A stretch of DNA of 45,686 bases from Euprymna scolopes (lineage: Eukaryota > Mollusca > Cephalopoda > Sepiida > Sepiolidae), in the NCBI GenBank assembly GCA_024364805.1, contig CM044495.1, forward strand, positions 46,831,483 through 46,877,168, in the 5' to 3' direction. The notes under the pieces were generated by a model that was not told the DNA's origin, made no database searches, and saw nothing but the letters and a program-made list of their open reading frames with translations. Made by a program: the position numbers and the translations under genes. How positions within the stretch are numbered: the first letter of the stretch is position 1; every line of letters starts with the position of its first letter. Positions 31,192 to 41,155 of this stretch are shown piece after piece.

Positions 31192-31515
31192 TTCCGCAGT
31201 CATTAGAGTATTTGGAAAAAAATCAATTGTAAAAGTGATATTCTCCCGAAGTTTGAAGGTTTAATCCTCAGTGTGGGCAACCAAAAAAATACGATTATGA
31301 ATTACTTGGTATGCTCTTATTCTGTCAGTCATGACTGGATAGAGGTCCTATCCCCAATGAAGTAAATAAAGGATTCTGTAGGAAATTCCGTACAAATTCC
31401 CTAGTTCGAAAAGGTACACCTCAAGAATGTCGGATGTTACATCGACCGAAACGTTGTGAAAATGACACTCAAGATGAGAACAGGAGAAATAACAATATCT
31501 TTAAATCATTTGGAT
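31192..31515 (+). mobile_element. Most complete SINE-R (tRNA head to hammerhead-like 3' domain, copy 7)
   Basis: Order on the plus strand: worn A box GCAGTCATTAGAGTATTTGG (31197-31216), B-box region GAAGGTTTAATCCTCAGTG, body CCAAAAAAATACGATTATG, ATGACTGGATAGAGGTCCTA and AATAAAGGATTCTG. Then the 3' domain TTCGAAAAGGTACAC (to 31419), CTCAAGA, stem TGTCG...CGACC, GAAACGTTGTG (31448-31458), and CACTCAAGATGAGAACAGG. It shows that head and hammerhead-like domain belong to one element. Confidence 0.6.
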
Positions 31516-31859
31516 TCATCGAACTGCTATTTTTTTATATTGTTGTTGACACTTCTTTTAATTGGATAATACCCTTAAATCAATGGTTAATTCAACTCAA
31601 GTGTGAAAATAAATCCAGAAAATCACAAGAAAAAAAAGGATAATTGTATAAGATTCGAGTCTATATCTTCCAAAGAAGGATCATCTGCTACATGGGGGAA
31701 AGGGGTCGTCTTAAACACGTAAATACTTAAGCTTCCTCTTCTCTCTCTCCTTATTAATTGTTGAATGCAATAAACAAAGGAAATACTACAGAGATTAAAA
31801 TAGTCCATTATAAACAAGCCAGAATATCGCCACAAGCAGTAATACTATGGGGGTCGTTC
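31516..31859. other. Unassigned stretch
   Basis: No gene recognised. Confidence 0.6.
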
Positions 31860-31864
31860 TAAAA

Positions 31865-33475
31865 GTTTTTTTTTTTTTTTTTTTTTACACAGTGATCACC
31901 ACTTATCAAGGCCCGGAAGCCACTCAGGGATAAGGGTTATTGCAAGTACATTACGTTAGTGTGGAGATTTTATGAAGTGTTTACTGAAGAGGGCGGTTCA
32001 TTAGGAATTTGTTAACATTGGACTTGAAGACATCCAAGTTGTAGTCCGGAGGGAAGCAGGCAGACGGAACAGAGTTCCACAGGCGTGCAGTTCTAAGAAA
32101 GAAGCTTTGTTCATGGAATCCACGTTTTGATTTAGGCACAGATATAGAGTGGGGGAAATTTTTCACAGTGGATTCAGCTAGACGGGTGTTTTTCGTGAAA
32201 GATTGGCGAGGGGGGGACCAGAGATTGGAGTTCAGATGAGCACCTGCCATGGAAATGACGATAAAACAAGGATAGGCTCGCAACGTCTCTTCTGTGGGAG
32301 AAAGGTTGCAGGGTAGAGAAAAGGGTATCCCCCACTAAGCCACGAAGTCTATTTTGTACTCTGTTAAGGCAGGATAGGCTGTTTTTAGCAGCTCCTGCCC
32401 AGATATGGAAGCAGTATTCCATCCTTGGACGTACTTGGCTTTTATATAGATAGAGAATTGCATCAGTTGTGAGATATCTTCTGTAGCGGTAGAAGGATCC
32501 CACCATCTTTCCTGCGACCTTGGCAACAGACTTGATGTACGTGTTCCATTTAAGATCAGGAGTAAAGGTCAAACCCAGAAGCTTGTCAAAACACAGGGCC
32601 TCACCCAGACGAGAGCCATCCATTTCAATTGATGCCAGATGGGGATCAGAGCGTTGATGATGTAAGGATAGGAGTTTGGTTTTGGATGCATTAAAGGTAA
32701 CCAGCCACATCTTCCCCCACTGAACCATGCGCTCAAGATCAGAGGAGATAGAATCAGAAAGAACTTTGTCATTTACAGCTTTTGATGTGTTGCCGTCGAT
32801 GGTCGTGTCATCAGATGTCAACGAATTTTTTAAGTATGTGTTTAGGGAGGTCATTGATGTAGATCAGGAAGAGAGTTGGGCCCAGGATTGACCCCTGAGG
32901 GACTCCAGCATTTATATTGCAAGTCCCCGATTTTTGTCTATCTACCACTACTCTTATGAGCCTATCAGAGAGAAATGATTTAATGATTGAGAAAACATTT
33001 CCAGTTATAGCTGGAAGGCCTTTGATATGTCAAGAGCAATTGACCTAGAAAGGAAGCCTTTGTCAAGAGATTCACTAATCCTGTGGGATATAACCGTCAG
33101 CACATCTGCGGTAGATCTTGCAGAGCGGAAACCATATTGTGTGTCACTAAGAAGGTTATTCCTGCTGAGGTGGTTGACTATTTCTCTATTTAATATGGAT
33201 TCCAGCAACTTACTCATAACACACAGGAGACTTATTGGTCTGTACTGAGAGGGAGATGACTTATCACCTGAATTCTTAAATACAGGGCAAACTGATGAGG
33301 TCTTCCAGGGAGTCGGAAAGCACCTCTCCTTAAGGCAGCGTTTAAATAGTTTCGTAAGTATGGGAGCAAGTTCTGGTTGAAGCTTTTTTAACACTATAAT
33401 TGGGATGCCGTCAGGACCAGTTGCTTTACTGGAATCTAGGTTCTTGATTAGCTTGGCGATCTCCTGCACGGATAG
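31865..33475 (-). mobile_element. Jockey-type LINE A, RT to 3' end, inactivated
   Basis: Minus strand from 33469: KNLDSSKATGPDGIPIIVLK, FPTPWKTSSVCPVFKNSGDK, QYRPISLLCVMSKLLESIL, QYGFRSARSTADVLTVIS and ALDISKAF (RT fingers and palm); then NINAGVPQGSILGPTLFLIY (near 32900). The catalytic box is reached in another frame and reads SDDTT in place of the usual ADDT. Then LVTFNASKTKLLSLHHQRSD, GLTFTPDLKWNTYIKSVAK, ILYLYKSQVRPRMEYCFHIW and the tail PKSKRGFHEQSFFLRTARLW, NLDVFKSNVNKFLMNRP. The 3' UTR ends AGTGGTGATCACTGTG plus poly(A) (poly(T) at 31868-31887). Frame breaks make it dead. The 5' end is lost at the mariner stump. Confidence 0.88.
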
Positions 33476-33810
33476 TAAAGCTTCTTACTTTTTTACTCAA
33501 AAAGTTGTTAAGCTACAAAGACAGGAACAGTGCCATTAAAATGAGCGACATTTTGTGCTCTAGAATTTATTTTTCTACATAGTCACCACCATGTACTTTT
33601 GCTAGTAATTCAATGGCGTATTTCTCCTTCTGATGCACGTTCATGACAGTGGTTTATTTCTTAGAGTTTCACACCGTCAATATCTGCAACAGAGATACGA
33701 AATTTTCCAAACCTGAATGCATCAGTTCGGTCATTATCTTAATGCAATTTGCAATCCCCTCGGACGGAATAAAAATAGGAGGTATTACTTTTGGAACGCC
33801 CCTCGTATTT
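33476..33810 (-). mobile_element. Mariner-like 3' stump with one TIR
   Basis: The plus-strand end reads GGTATTACTTTTGGAACGCC then CCTCGTA, a mariner-type TIR (TACGAGGGGCGTTC on the minus strand). Minus-strand EKYAIELLAKVHGGDYVEK resembles a mariner transposase C-terminus. The other TIR is absent, and it sits exactly at the LINE A 5' boundary. Confidence 0.55.
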
Positions 33811-34429
33811 AACCCATCGTTGGAGGGGAAAAGAAATATAATGAATGAGCAGAATGAGGTTAAGTTTGGATTTTATTTCCTTTAATCTTAAATTTAACTT
33901 GTAATGTTTGTGAACTTAATATTTTCATGTAAATAAATTGCAATCCAATATAAAAATATAATTTTGATCATTTTTTTCCCTTTAACTAAACTTACATTCT
34001 ATTCAATAACTTTTACAACAATCTTAAAAGTATAAATTTATTTAAATGTTTATTAGATGGCAATAAAAATAGTTTCTATCCTAATTTTTTTTCAGATTTA
34101 ACTGTATTGGCAAACTCACTTATGTAAAACTTAACTGACTATTGGGTTCATTACCCAAATTGTTCATAATTTGGCCGTCTCTTATTTTCAAGAAGAGTTT
34201 CAAATCCTTAGGAAGACTCTAAATTACTGTGCTTATTATTAAAGTGAAAAATTAAAGAGAAGGGTTAGCACAGTATTATTAGATACAGAAAGGAAACCTC
34301 GTTAGTGAATGATGATGTTATGGAAAGCGCCATAAATAGTCGAAGAACGGGTTTAGCTAGAAAAGGATATATTGCACAATAAAGTGAGTACAAAGAAAAG
34401 GTTGTCTAACTAATAGTCGGAAAATGCCG
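33811..34429. other. Unassigned AT-rich stretch
   Basis: Nothing recognisable. Confidence 0.6.
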
Positions 34430-34940
34430 ACAGTCTGTGAACTCGTGTTGGGTAGCGATAATTTCCTATGAGACTATTATACACTGTTGTTGTTTTTATT
34501 GTTATGAGGGCTTACCCATTTACAATAGCATAAATTTTATGGATAGAAATGATATGAGAATGATACAATCGATGTGTAATATAAGTCTTAGATACAGGAT
34601 TAAATTTATGACTCTTGAGCAAGATTAAATTTGGATTATAGCGACATGTACGCAGAAGATAAGATTTTGATGGTATGGTGATGTTAAAAGAATGCATGAG
34701 AGTCTTCAGTTAATGGTGGTAGAACAGTTGAAGTAGAATGTCCGGTTCACAGGAAAAGGTTGAGAGAAACGTGGGAGAGAGTAATAAGGATGAATAGAAG
34801 AGAACAAAGGCGAAATAAAGACCTGGCCAGAGATGGGTTAATTTGGAAGTCAATTACTAAAAGCCGTCAACCACATGCCAGACTGGAAAACGGATGTTAA
34901 ACCAAATATAATGATGGCGGCTCTTCGCTACCTGGGCTAA
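34430..34940 (+). mobile_element. LINE C-terminal fragment (different family)
   Basis: Degraded translation: MDRNDMRMIQSMCNISLRYR (about 34540-34600), then RYGDVKRMHESLQL-like, EKRGRE, and KTWPEMG...FGSQLLKA. This follows the common LINE C-terminal pattern (R.DM.MIRWMC..SL, W.GHV.RM, DL...GL..D...WR). Stops and shifts throughout. Confidence 0.55.
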
Positions 34941-34962
34941 ATTAATCATTTTTAAGGGTATT

Positions 34963-35045
34963 TTTTTTTTTACAATGTAGTCACCACTTATCAAGGCCCG
35001 GAAGCCACTCGGAGATAAGGGTTATTGCGTATACAGTGTTATATG
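34963..35045 (-). mobile_element. LINE A 3' UTR scrap
   Basis: Poly(T) then GTAGTCACCACTTATCAAGG, CCCGGAAGCCACTCGGAGAT and AAGGGTTATTGCG. Only ~80 bp of the LINE A 3' end is left. Confidence 0.85.
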
Positions 35046-35149
35046 GGCATTACGTGTGCAAATATGTGTCAGCAAAAAGCAGCAATGATGCATTAAATAT
35101 TGTTGCAAATAAATGAAATTTTTACTAAATCTAATGAAACATAATTTTG

Positions 35150-35412
35150 TTTGTTTCTTAATTTTTGAGATGAGGATTGATAATTTGTTTTATTTGAATT
35201 ATTCGGACTACTGTTCTCATCTTGAGTGCTATTCAAATAACGTTTCAGCCAATGTAACCTTGGTCTTTCTTCACGTATATCTTGTCAAACTCGAGAATCT
35301 TGTTTATCAAACCCAGGAATTTGGATGGAATCTTAAATAGTAACCTTTACTTAATCCACAGGGGTGGCTTGTTCTCATTCTGTCAACTCACCACCCCCGT
35401 TCAGTTTCGAAA
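35150..35412 (-). mobile_element. SINE-R 3' part (copy 8)
   Basis: Minus strand: GACAGAATGAGAACAAGCCA, AATTCCTGGGTTTGATAAAC, AAGATATACGTGAAGAAAGA, ACATTGGCTGAAACGTT, then CACTCAAGATGAGAACAGTA. The hammerhead-like stem is worn. Confidence 0.55.
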
Positions 35413-35672
35413 GATTATGGATATATTCCCTGTAAGGGTAGCTACGAGTGTAATTAGGAGGCAAGGGTTGTGCAATCTCCAGCCACACCTCTCTTGAATC
35501 AGTACTGCTTGAGTCTAATGGCAAGGAGAAGTCCAGGATAACTGAAAACAATGTCGTAATAAGAAGAGAGGACATACAGCGTTGCTATTCTCAAATGACC
35601 ACTCATTTTAGTACTGACCATGCTCAACGTTGCTTAACTTGGGTGATCTAATGGGAACCGGTGTGTCAACAT
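35413..35672 (-). mobile_element. 5S rRNA-headed SINE, copy 3
   Basis: Minus strand from ~35670: GATCACCCAAGTTAAGCAAC, GTTGAGCATGGTCAGTACTA, AAATGAGTGGTCATTTGAGA and ATAGCAACGCTGTATG follow 5S rRNA from the internal promoter to its 3' end. About 160 bp of non-5S body then runs to 35413. Third copy in the window; looks like a SINE3-type element. Confidence 0.65.
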
Positions 35673-35686
35673 GATTATGCTCTATA

Positions 35687-35688
<2 letters not shown>

Positions 35689-35760
<72 letters not shown>
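35689..35760. repeat. (TA)n microsatellite
   Basis: Pure TA run. Confidence 0.97.
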
Positions 35761-35762
<2 letters not shown>

Positions 35763-35805
35763 TCAACTATGTAAAATCCTTAATAATTCACGGTTGTATT
35801 CCTAG

Positions 35806-35970
35806 TATTGCCTGTAATAAGGATTGGACCTTTAACCTTCAGAAAAGTGTTACAGAGAATTATACATTACCAAATGCTTTATCTGTTCTGCCAAAGGGCA
35901 TTGCGATGGCTGAAACGTTCTCAGAATAACACTCAAGGTGAGAATAGTAATCGAAATAATTATTTTCATA
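35806..35970 (+). mobile_element. SINE-R fragment (copy 9)
   Basis: AAGGATTGGACCTTTAACCT matches the B-box region and CGATGGCTGAAACGTTCTCA plus CACTCAAGGTGAGAATAG the 3' domain, on the plus strand. Strongly worn. Confidence 0.45.
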
Positions 35971-36922
35971 TCAATAAAATTATGATATAAGCAGCATACA
36001 TAATTTTAAAGGAAACACCTTAAAGAAATTAGATAAAGCACAATAAATTTTGTTGTTATTTTTTTTTTGCTATTTTCATTAAAAAAAGGTAAATATTTAA
36101 TAAAAAGTATAAGCTTATAAGTTAACATAATTTTCATGATGCTAACTTATAATGAGAATTATAAGCTTATAAGTTAGTATAAATATTGATTTTGAGCATG
36201 GTAGCCATCTTGTTTAACGTAAACAAGCAGCTAAATAAATATGGTAAATTTAATCAGAATCGATACTTATCGACTAAAAGGCTTATAAATTATGCGTAAC
36301 ATATATTTTTCAACGCAAATATGTCATAAATGATAGGTAAACCACAGCAGATTGTTTTTCTTTAATATTATTAATTTCCCGGTACTTCTCCAGAGAAGGT
36401 ACCGATGCTGAGATAATAACGATTTTTTTATTATTTAAAAACCTATTCTTTACATGGGGGCGATGTTTTGTAACTATACTGTACTTTCACCTGACAATTT
36501 AATACGCAAAAGATAACCGCTAAATTTGAATTTTACTTGAAAATACTATGAAAAACATAGCACGGTACCCTCTCTGCATCAGTAGTAATTTCCCAACTAA
36601 GCTGGGATTTTCACTCAGCACTAAAGCAAATAAGATCTAGATCACTGTTAAGATGACTTGTTCTGATCCTGTGAACTTCTATGAAGTGTTTCCCCCCAGG
36701 CTTTACCTTATCCCTTTGAAAAATGTTTAGGGTATTTTTATTCGCTTGAGACACTTCCGCCGGTAAAAGAAAACCTATTGTTTTTTACTTATTTTAAAGG
36801 GAATGGAGTTTAAAATATTTTTTTGTTACAAATTGTAATGCTTATGAAAAATATTAAATGAAATCTGTGAGGGAAAAGAAAATAGATCGGAGAAGAAATT
36901 TAAAAGTAAAGCCAAGTCAAAC
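35971..36922. other. Probable intron; AT-rich with palindromes
   Basis: TATAAGCTTATAAGTTA occurs at about 36109 and 36161 with an inverted GCTAACTTATAA between. GGTACTTCTCC...GGTACC lies near 36380. No second exon could be identified. Confidence 0.55.
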
Positions 36923-37186
36923 CTGCATCAGAACACTGCGAGGTGCCCTTCAAAATATCATTGCTGTTAAGGCACAAAAGGGCTTTGTATGCTTTTCCTT
37001 CTCCGCAATTGGACATGTCGAAAGATTCGGCCTCCTCCGTCGAAGACTGCACCTTCGGCCCTTCTATAATGCATTCTGACAGATTCCCTATGGTGATTGG
37101 CTGGAAAGGGTCACATTTGCAATGAACCTTTTCGTAGAGGGGATATCGCAGTCGATTCTTACACTCCGTAAAGAATTTGCTCTGAT
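36923..37186 (-). CDS. Host gene exon: cysteine-rich, probably extracellular segment
   Basis: The only stretch that looks like host coding sequence. Minus strand: a branch-point-like GGACTAATAAG, a long pyrimidine tract and TTTTACAG lead into the exon at 37186. The exon is 264 nt, open throughout, and can end at CAG/GTTTGA (36923/36922). Both junctions fall after codon position 1 (phase 1-1), usual for extracellular modules. It encodes QSKFFTECKNRLRYPLYEKV, HCKCDPFQPITIGNLSECII and further residues with seven cysteines (about 8, 22, 24, 38, 60, 71, 84 of 87). CKNRLRYPLYEKVHCKC loosely resembles the C-x(13-14)-C-x-C of GDNF-receptor/GAS1 domains, but that is a weak guess; the product is unknown. 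The donor is weak. Without splicing the frame stops 9 codons later (GLTWLYF then TAA), so a terminal exon is possible. Confidence 0.65.
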
Positions 37187-37735
37187 CTGTAAAAGAAACA
37201 AAAAGAAAAAAATCTTATTAGTCCGTCTAAAGTTCTCCATATCTAAAACATGGACAATGAAGCAATATAGTTAACAGTCGAGAAATCGAAAACAAAGCAT
37301 AAAACGAATAACGGTTACTAAACGCAAGAAAACTTTTTACCGTCCTGCATGTGAAAAGGTTTTAAAGTTGTTGTTTTTTTTTTTTTAATTCAATTGTTTT
37401 TATATCTGCTAGTTTATTGACGAACAATCCAATATGGCTGCCGTCATGGCTTTTAGCTTTTATAGAAATAAAAACATTTTTTAGTTGTAAATCTTTTAAA
37501 ATGTTAGCAAACACATTAAAATTTACTTTGCGATCGATATGCATATTTTTACTAAATGTTTTGATTTTTGTCGTTTCTTCAATATCACGACAAACGCAGT
37601 GGTACAATTAACAAAAATGTCCAAACAAAACTATCTTACAGAATCGGATGCATATTTCTATAACTAACCCAACTTCCACCACCACTAAAATGTTGTCTCA
37701 ATGATCGCTTTACACTCGGTAATCTTTACACTCCA
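37187..37735. other. Probable intron upstream of the exon
   Basis: Begins (minus sense) with the polypyrimidine tract and acceptor of the exon at 36923-37186. No other coding signal. Confidence 0.5.
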
Positions 37736-37775
37736 GTCGACTCTAGGCCTTAATGAGTGATGACCCCCTTGTAAA
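37730..37775 (+). mobile_element. LINE A 3' tail scrap
   Basis: GACTCTAGGCCTTAATGAGT, GATGACCCCCTTGTAAAAAA resembles the last ~45 bp and poly(A) of LINE A. Confidence 0.45.
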
Positions 37776-37789
37776 AAAAAAAATCAGAA

Positions 37790-37895
37790 AAAAAATCACT
37801 GTTTCTCTTTTTGAAGAGTTGGATTTTCTCTATATTACAATCCAATTTTGTACCTAACTCTCCTCTAGTGAGGAAGCAAATAAACAAAACTCATT
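37790..37895 (+). mobile_element. U2-headed repeat, 3' part only
   Basis: GAGTTGGATTTTCTCTATAT, CAATCCAATTTTGTACCTAA, CTCTCCTCTAGTGAGGAAGC and AAATAAAC parallel the 3' half of the copy at 44786-45012. The U2-like head is absent. Confidence 0.5.
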
Positions 37896-37900
37896 TATTG

Positions 37901-38145
37901 CTAAAAACAATTTGTGATTCTAAGGACTGATATGAAAACGCTAAACTAGTCATCATCATAATCAAGTAAGAAGGCAGAGAGAGTAGCAAACTTGGTTGAA
38001 GCGAGTCTCCCTAAATATGGAGGTCTGTACAGATCTGAAAGGGAGAAACAGGCCAAATATCAAGGCTTCATGTATGATATGAAAAGAAAGTCTTACGGAG
38101 ATATCAATCATACTAGTTATTATTTTTTTTTATATAATTCTTTTT
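37901..38145. other. Unassigned stretch
   Basis: Short; no gene recognised. Confidence 0.5.
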
Positions 38146-38149
38146 TTTA

Positions 38150-39120
38150 TTCAATTTTCACCTCAAACAAGGCACAGTGCCACTTTTAAGTAGGGGGGCT
38201 GCTATCGGGAACATAATTTGCAGGGATATTATGAAGGGATATGAGTGGCAAGATATCTGTTCACATTACACTTGAACTTTTACATGCTAGTACAGTTGGG
38301 AAAGCAGAATCCCAGAAGGGAGTTCCAAAGTCTAGCAGTTCTGGGGAAGAAATTTTTGGAGTAGAAGGCTTTCTTACACCTAGGGATCCCTACTGTGAAG
38401 GGGTCGGATTTAGCTCCTTGTCGGGTTTGTCAGGGGTGGTCACACCGAGGGGGTACAAGTGCTTATAGTTCATGAGAGCATTCACCGTTAAAGTACTTGT
38501 AGAACAGGCAGAGGGATACAACATTTCGTCGATGGGACAGAGGCTGAAGCTTAGATGACAGTTCACGACCTATCAGGTTGACAACTCTCTTTTGAACCCT
38601 GTCAAGAAGTAAGAGACTAGTAGTAGATGCACCAGCCCAAATGTGACAACAGTACTCCATACATAGGCGAATGGTGGCCTTGTAGAGGTACAGGATACTT
38701 TCAGGCGTATGTAGTTTTCTAGCATGGTAGAGAGGGCCCACCTTTTTCACAGCAGCCTTGGCAATGCTCTCAATGTATCGATTCCAGTTCATGTTCCCTG
38801 TAAACATTAGGCCAAGGAGTTTAAAGGAAGTACTTTCCGGTAATGTGTTCTTGGCCATTGCTGTTGGTGGTCGAGAAGGTTTCTTGTAATTATTGAAGGA
38901 AACAAGCTTAGTTTTGGCAGCATTGAATGTGACCATCGATTTTTGTTCTCATTCCACTACAGATTGGAGGTCATTCTCTAGTGTTTCTGCCATTTCCTTT
39001 TATATGTGTTTATTTGTTTTCTCCTCGTGCCTGCTATAGAGTGTTTGTGAGAGGGGTATATTTGCTGATGACACCACAATTTTATCAGGGAGGTTATTTA
39101 TGAATATCAAGAATAGGGCT
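38150..39120 (-). mobile_element. LINE B 3' half with internal micro-inversion
   Basis: Minus strand: LFLIFINNLPDKI-like near 39110-39080, then an inverted block (39077-39044) that should hold the YADD box, then EKTNKHI-like and LVSFNNYKKPSRPPTAMAKN, LLGLMFTGNMNWNRYIESIA, ILYLYKATIRLCMEYCCHIW and GRELSSKLQPLSHRRNVVSL. The 3' UTR ends CCTTGTTTGAGGTGAAAATT (38172-38153). Close relative of 25550-28015, 5'-truncated at 39120. Confidence 0.85.
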
Positions 39121-39630
39121 TATGAAGAAGAACCTAAAGTCCTACCTAACTAATATTCCTGGTGAAACAAGTGTAAAAGAGATCCAAACAATTGCACTTC
39201 AAGGAACAGCGAGGATACTAAAAAGAGCTCTCGGTTGGTTTCAATAAAAAGCAGGAGAATGTTGGCAGCTGGTTTGGCTGCCCTATACCCGCATTGCAAT
39301 CTTCAAAGAAAGAAAATTAAAAAGAAAAAGAAAAAAGTAAGGAGACCTTATGTCATATTAGTTAATAATAAGGAAAAGCTTTGCCAGATCGTAGATTTTG
39401 CCTTTCCAGCAGATCACAGAGAGAATATCAAGGAGACAGAAACAAATACAGAGAGCTCAAAGAGATACAAAAGATGAAGAAAGTCAAGGTAACACAAATA
39501 ATCGTAGGAGCACTAAGAAAAAAAAGATTGGGAGAGAGTGGAATCAGGGAGATGGCTGAGAAGATACAACGGATAGCAATAATGCAAACGGCTGAAATAT
39601 AAAGGAAAGCCTATGAACGCTAATCGGACA
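39121..39630 (+). mobile_element. LINE C C-terminal fragments
   Basis: MKKNLKSYLTNIPGETSVKE, IQTIALQGTARILKRALGWF (39123-39243) matches the LINE C C-terminus. A second piece at 39361-39560 reads KLCQIVDFAFPADHRENIKE, then in another frame NKYRELKEIQKMKKVKVTQI, IVGALRKK, which is the segment preceding it in intact LINEs. The order is therefore rearranged (C-terminal piece first). Dead. Confidence 0.65.
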
Positions 39631-40075
39631 TATAGAGGCTACAACATCAGTAGAAGAAAGAAACAAAAAAAAATGGTAGTGTCAATATCAACTGGCACAA
39701 CACCAAATGGCCGTGAAAGGTTAAAGAAGATGGAAAGACTGAGGAGGGAAAGCACTAACCAGACTTCCACTGGATAAGTGCGAAGAAGATTGGAGCTTTG
39801 GGGAGGTTTATTGCCATCTAAATTCCAGTGAACGCCACTCGTCATTGTTAATAAGAAATCAGTGGTAAATCGCTATTGCAATAACGCAAATTCATTTGCA
39901 AATGTTATCAAAAGAAGTGGAAAATACTGGAAAACTAGGGAGGCTTGTTGTCCCCTAGACCAGGGAATACCCCAGGTTGTTGATAAGGAAACATCTTTGA
40001 TGATGACCTGTGTAAAAAAAACTCTTTGTGAGTAAATAATAATGATAATAATAAGAATGCAAATAATAATAATTA
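39631..40075 (+). mobile_element. LINE C 3' UTR with AAT tail
   Basis: 39898-40050 matches 6476-6600 (GGAAAATACTGGAAAACTAG; CTTTGATGATGACCTGTGT) and ends in an AAT-rich tail. 39631-39897 is probably more of the same element but is not seen elsewhere here. Confidence 0.55.
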
Positions 40076-40307
40076 GATTTTTTTCAGTAATAATTCTATG
40101 ACATTGATGATAAAAGAAACTGAAGAGATTGAGACAAATTAAAATTCTGTGTTAAGCACATCTGAAAGTGATTACATCGTTCTAAACAGTCCCCATTATT
40201 CTGGTCGTTTAATAAATGGTATTTAGCACTTTACATGGTTGAAATCGCTTGCCAATTATCTACCGTGAAGAGTTCCTTAATATCTCACGGATAATTTGAT
40301 GCCGAAA

Positions 40308-40501
40308 CAGGGTGAACCGGCCCCTCCAATGAAGAGCAATAGCCTGTTACACAAGCTAACAATTCAGCCAGCAGGTTCTAATGTCTAATTAATGAGATGG
40401 CAGCAAGCATCTGTTGCCAATAAAGAAGAGATTGTTATTCTAACCCCAAATGACACCAAGTCTTCACCAATTCTCATCCTCTCATCTTTCATTACGCCTT
40501 T

Positions 40502-40532
<31 letters not shown>

Positions 40533-40571
40533 TGTGTGCTTGACTGAGTTCCAATCCTTGGTTCACCCTGT
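40308..40571. mobile_element. Possible MITE with short TIRs
   Basis: CAGGGTGAACC at 40308 is inverted at 40561-40571 (GGTTCACCCTG). About 264 bp with a CT-rich run (40500-40532) inside. No clear target-site duplication, so it may be coincidence. Confidence 0.3.
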
Positions 40572-40867
40572 AAAACCTTCACAGCAAGAACCCCTCTAGC
40601 TACATATGCAGAAAATAATAATTATTTCTTTTTATGTGTATTTAAATACAAACAGAACTTCCATGAACAATTTCTTCGTAGAACATTCCATCTGTGGAAC
40701 AAAATCCTGCACGGCTGTTTCCCAACTTACTACATTATTATTTTTACGTTTAATATTAACAGATAGTGTTAGATATTGACCGAGTAATGCCGAAAGGTTT
40801 TAAAATGTTTTAGAATAATCTAAATATTAAGAATAAGTTACATTTCTAAATTACCGTAAATAAATAT
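40572..40867. other. Unassigned AT-rich stretch
   Basis: ATTGACCGAGTAATGCCGAA at 40777-40796 may be a worn SINE tail. No gene. Confidence 0.5.
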
Positions 40868-40875
40868 CTAAAGAA

Positions 40876-41155
40876 TCTTTGTTCATGGAATTGTTATAAT
40901 AACATTTTTATTAGAACTGCACGCCTGTGGAACTCTCTTGCGTTGACCGTCTTTCCAGCTGACTACAATTTGTTTATCTTGGACTTGAAGACTACCAAAT
41001 TCCTGATGAACCGTCCCCTTAACTAAACCAATATACCAAATTTCCACTATTAACGATTATTACGATATTATCCCATTGACTACTGTACACTGAATAACCT
41101 TTATCCTCGAGTTGCCTCTAGGTCTTGATAAGTATTGAAATCTATGCAAAAAAAA
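40876..41155 (+). mobile_element. LINE A 3' end with inverted 5' scrap
   Basis: From 40912: AGAACTGCACGCCTGTGGAA, CTCTCTTGCG, TGATGAACCGTCCCCTTAAC, TATTATCCCATTGACTACTG, CTTGATAAGTATTGAAA, poly(A). Just upstream, CTTTGTTCATGGAAT (40878-40892) is LINE A sequence in the reverse orientation, as in the copy at 44217-44256. Confidence 0.8.

Noticed and set aside
36858-36885. A second acceptor (TTTTCTTTTCCCTCACAG, minus strand) just downstream of the host exon
   Set aside because: It would need a ~58-nt intron and leads to a stop after three codons; not supported.
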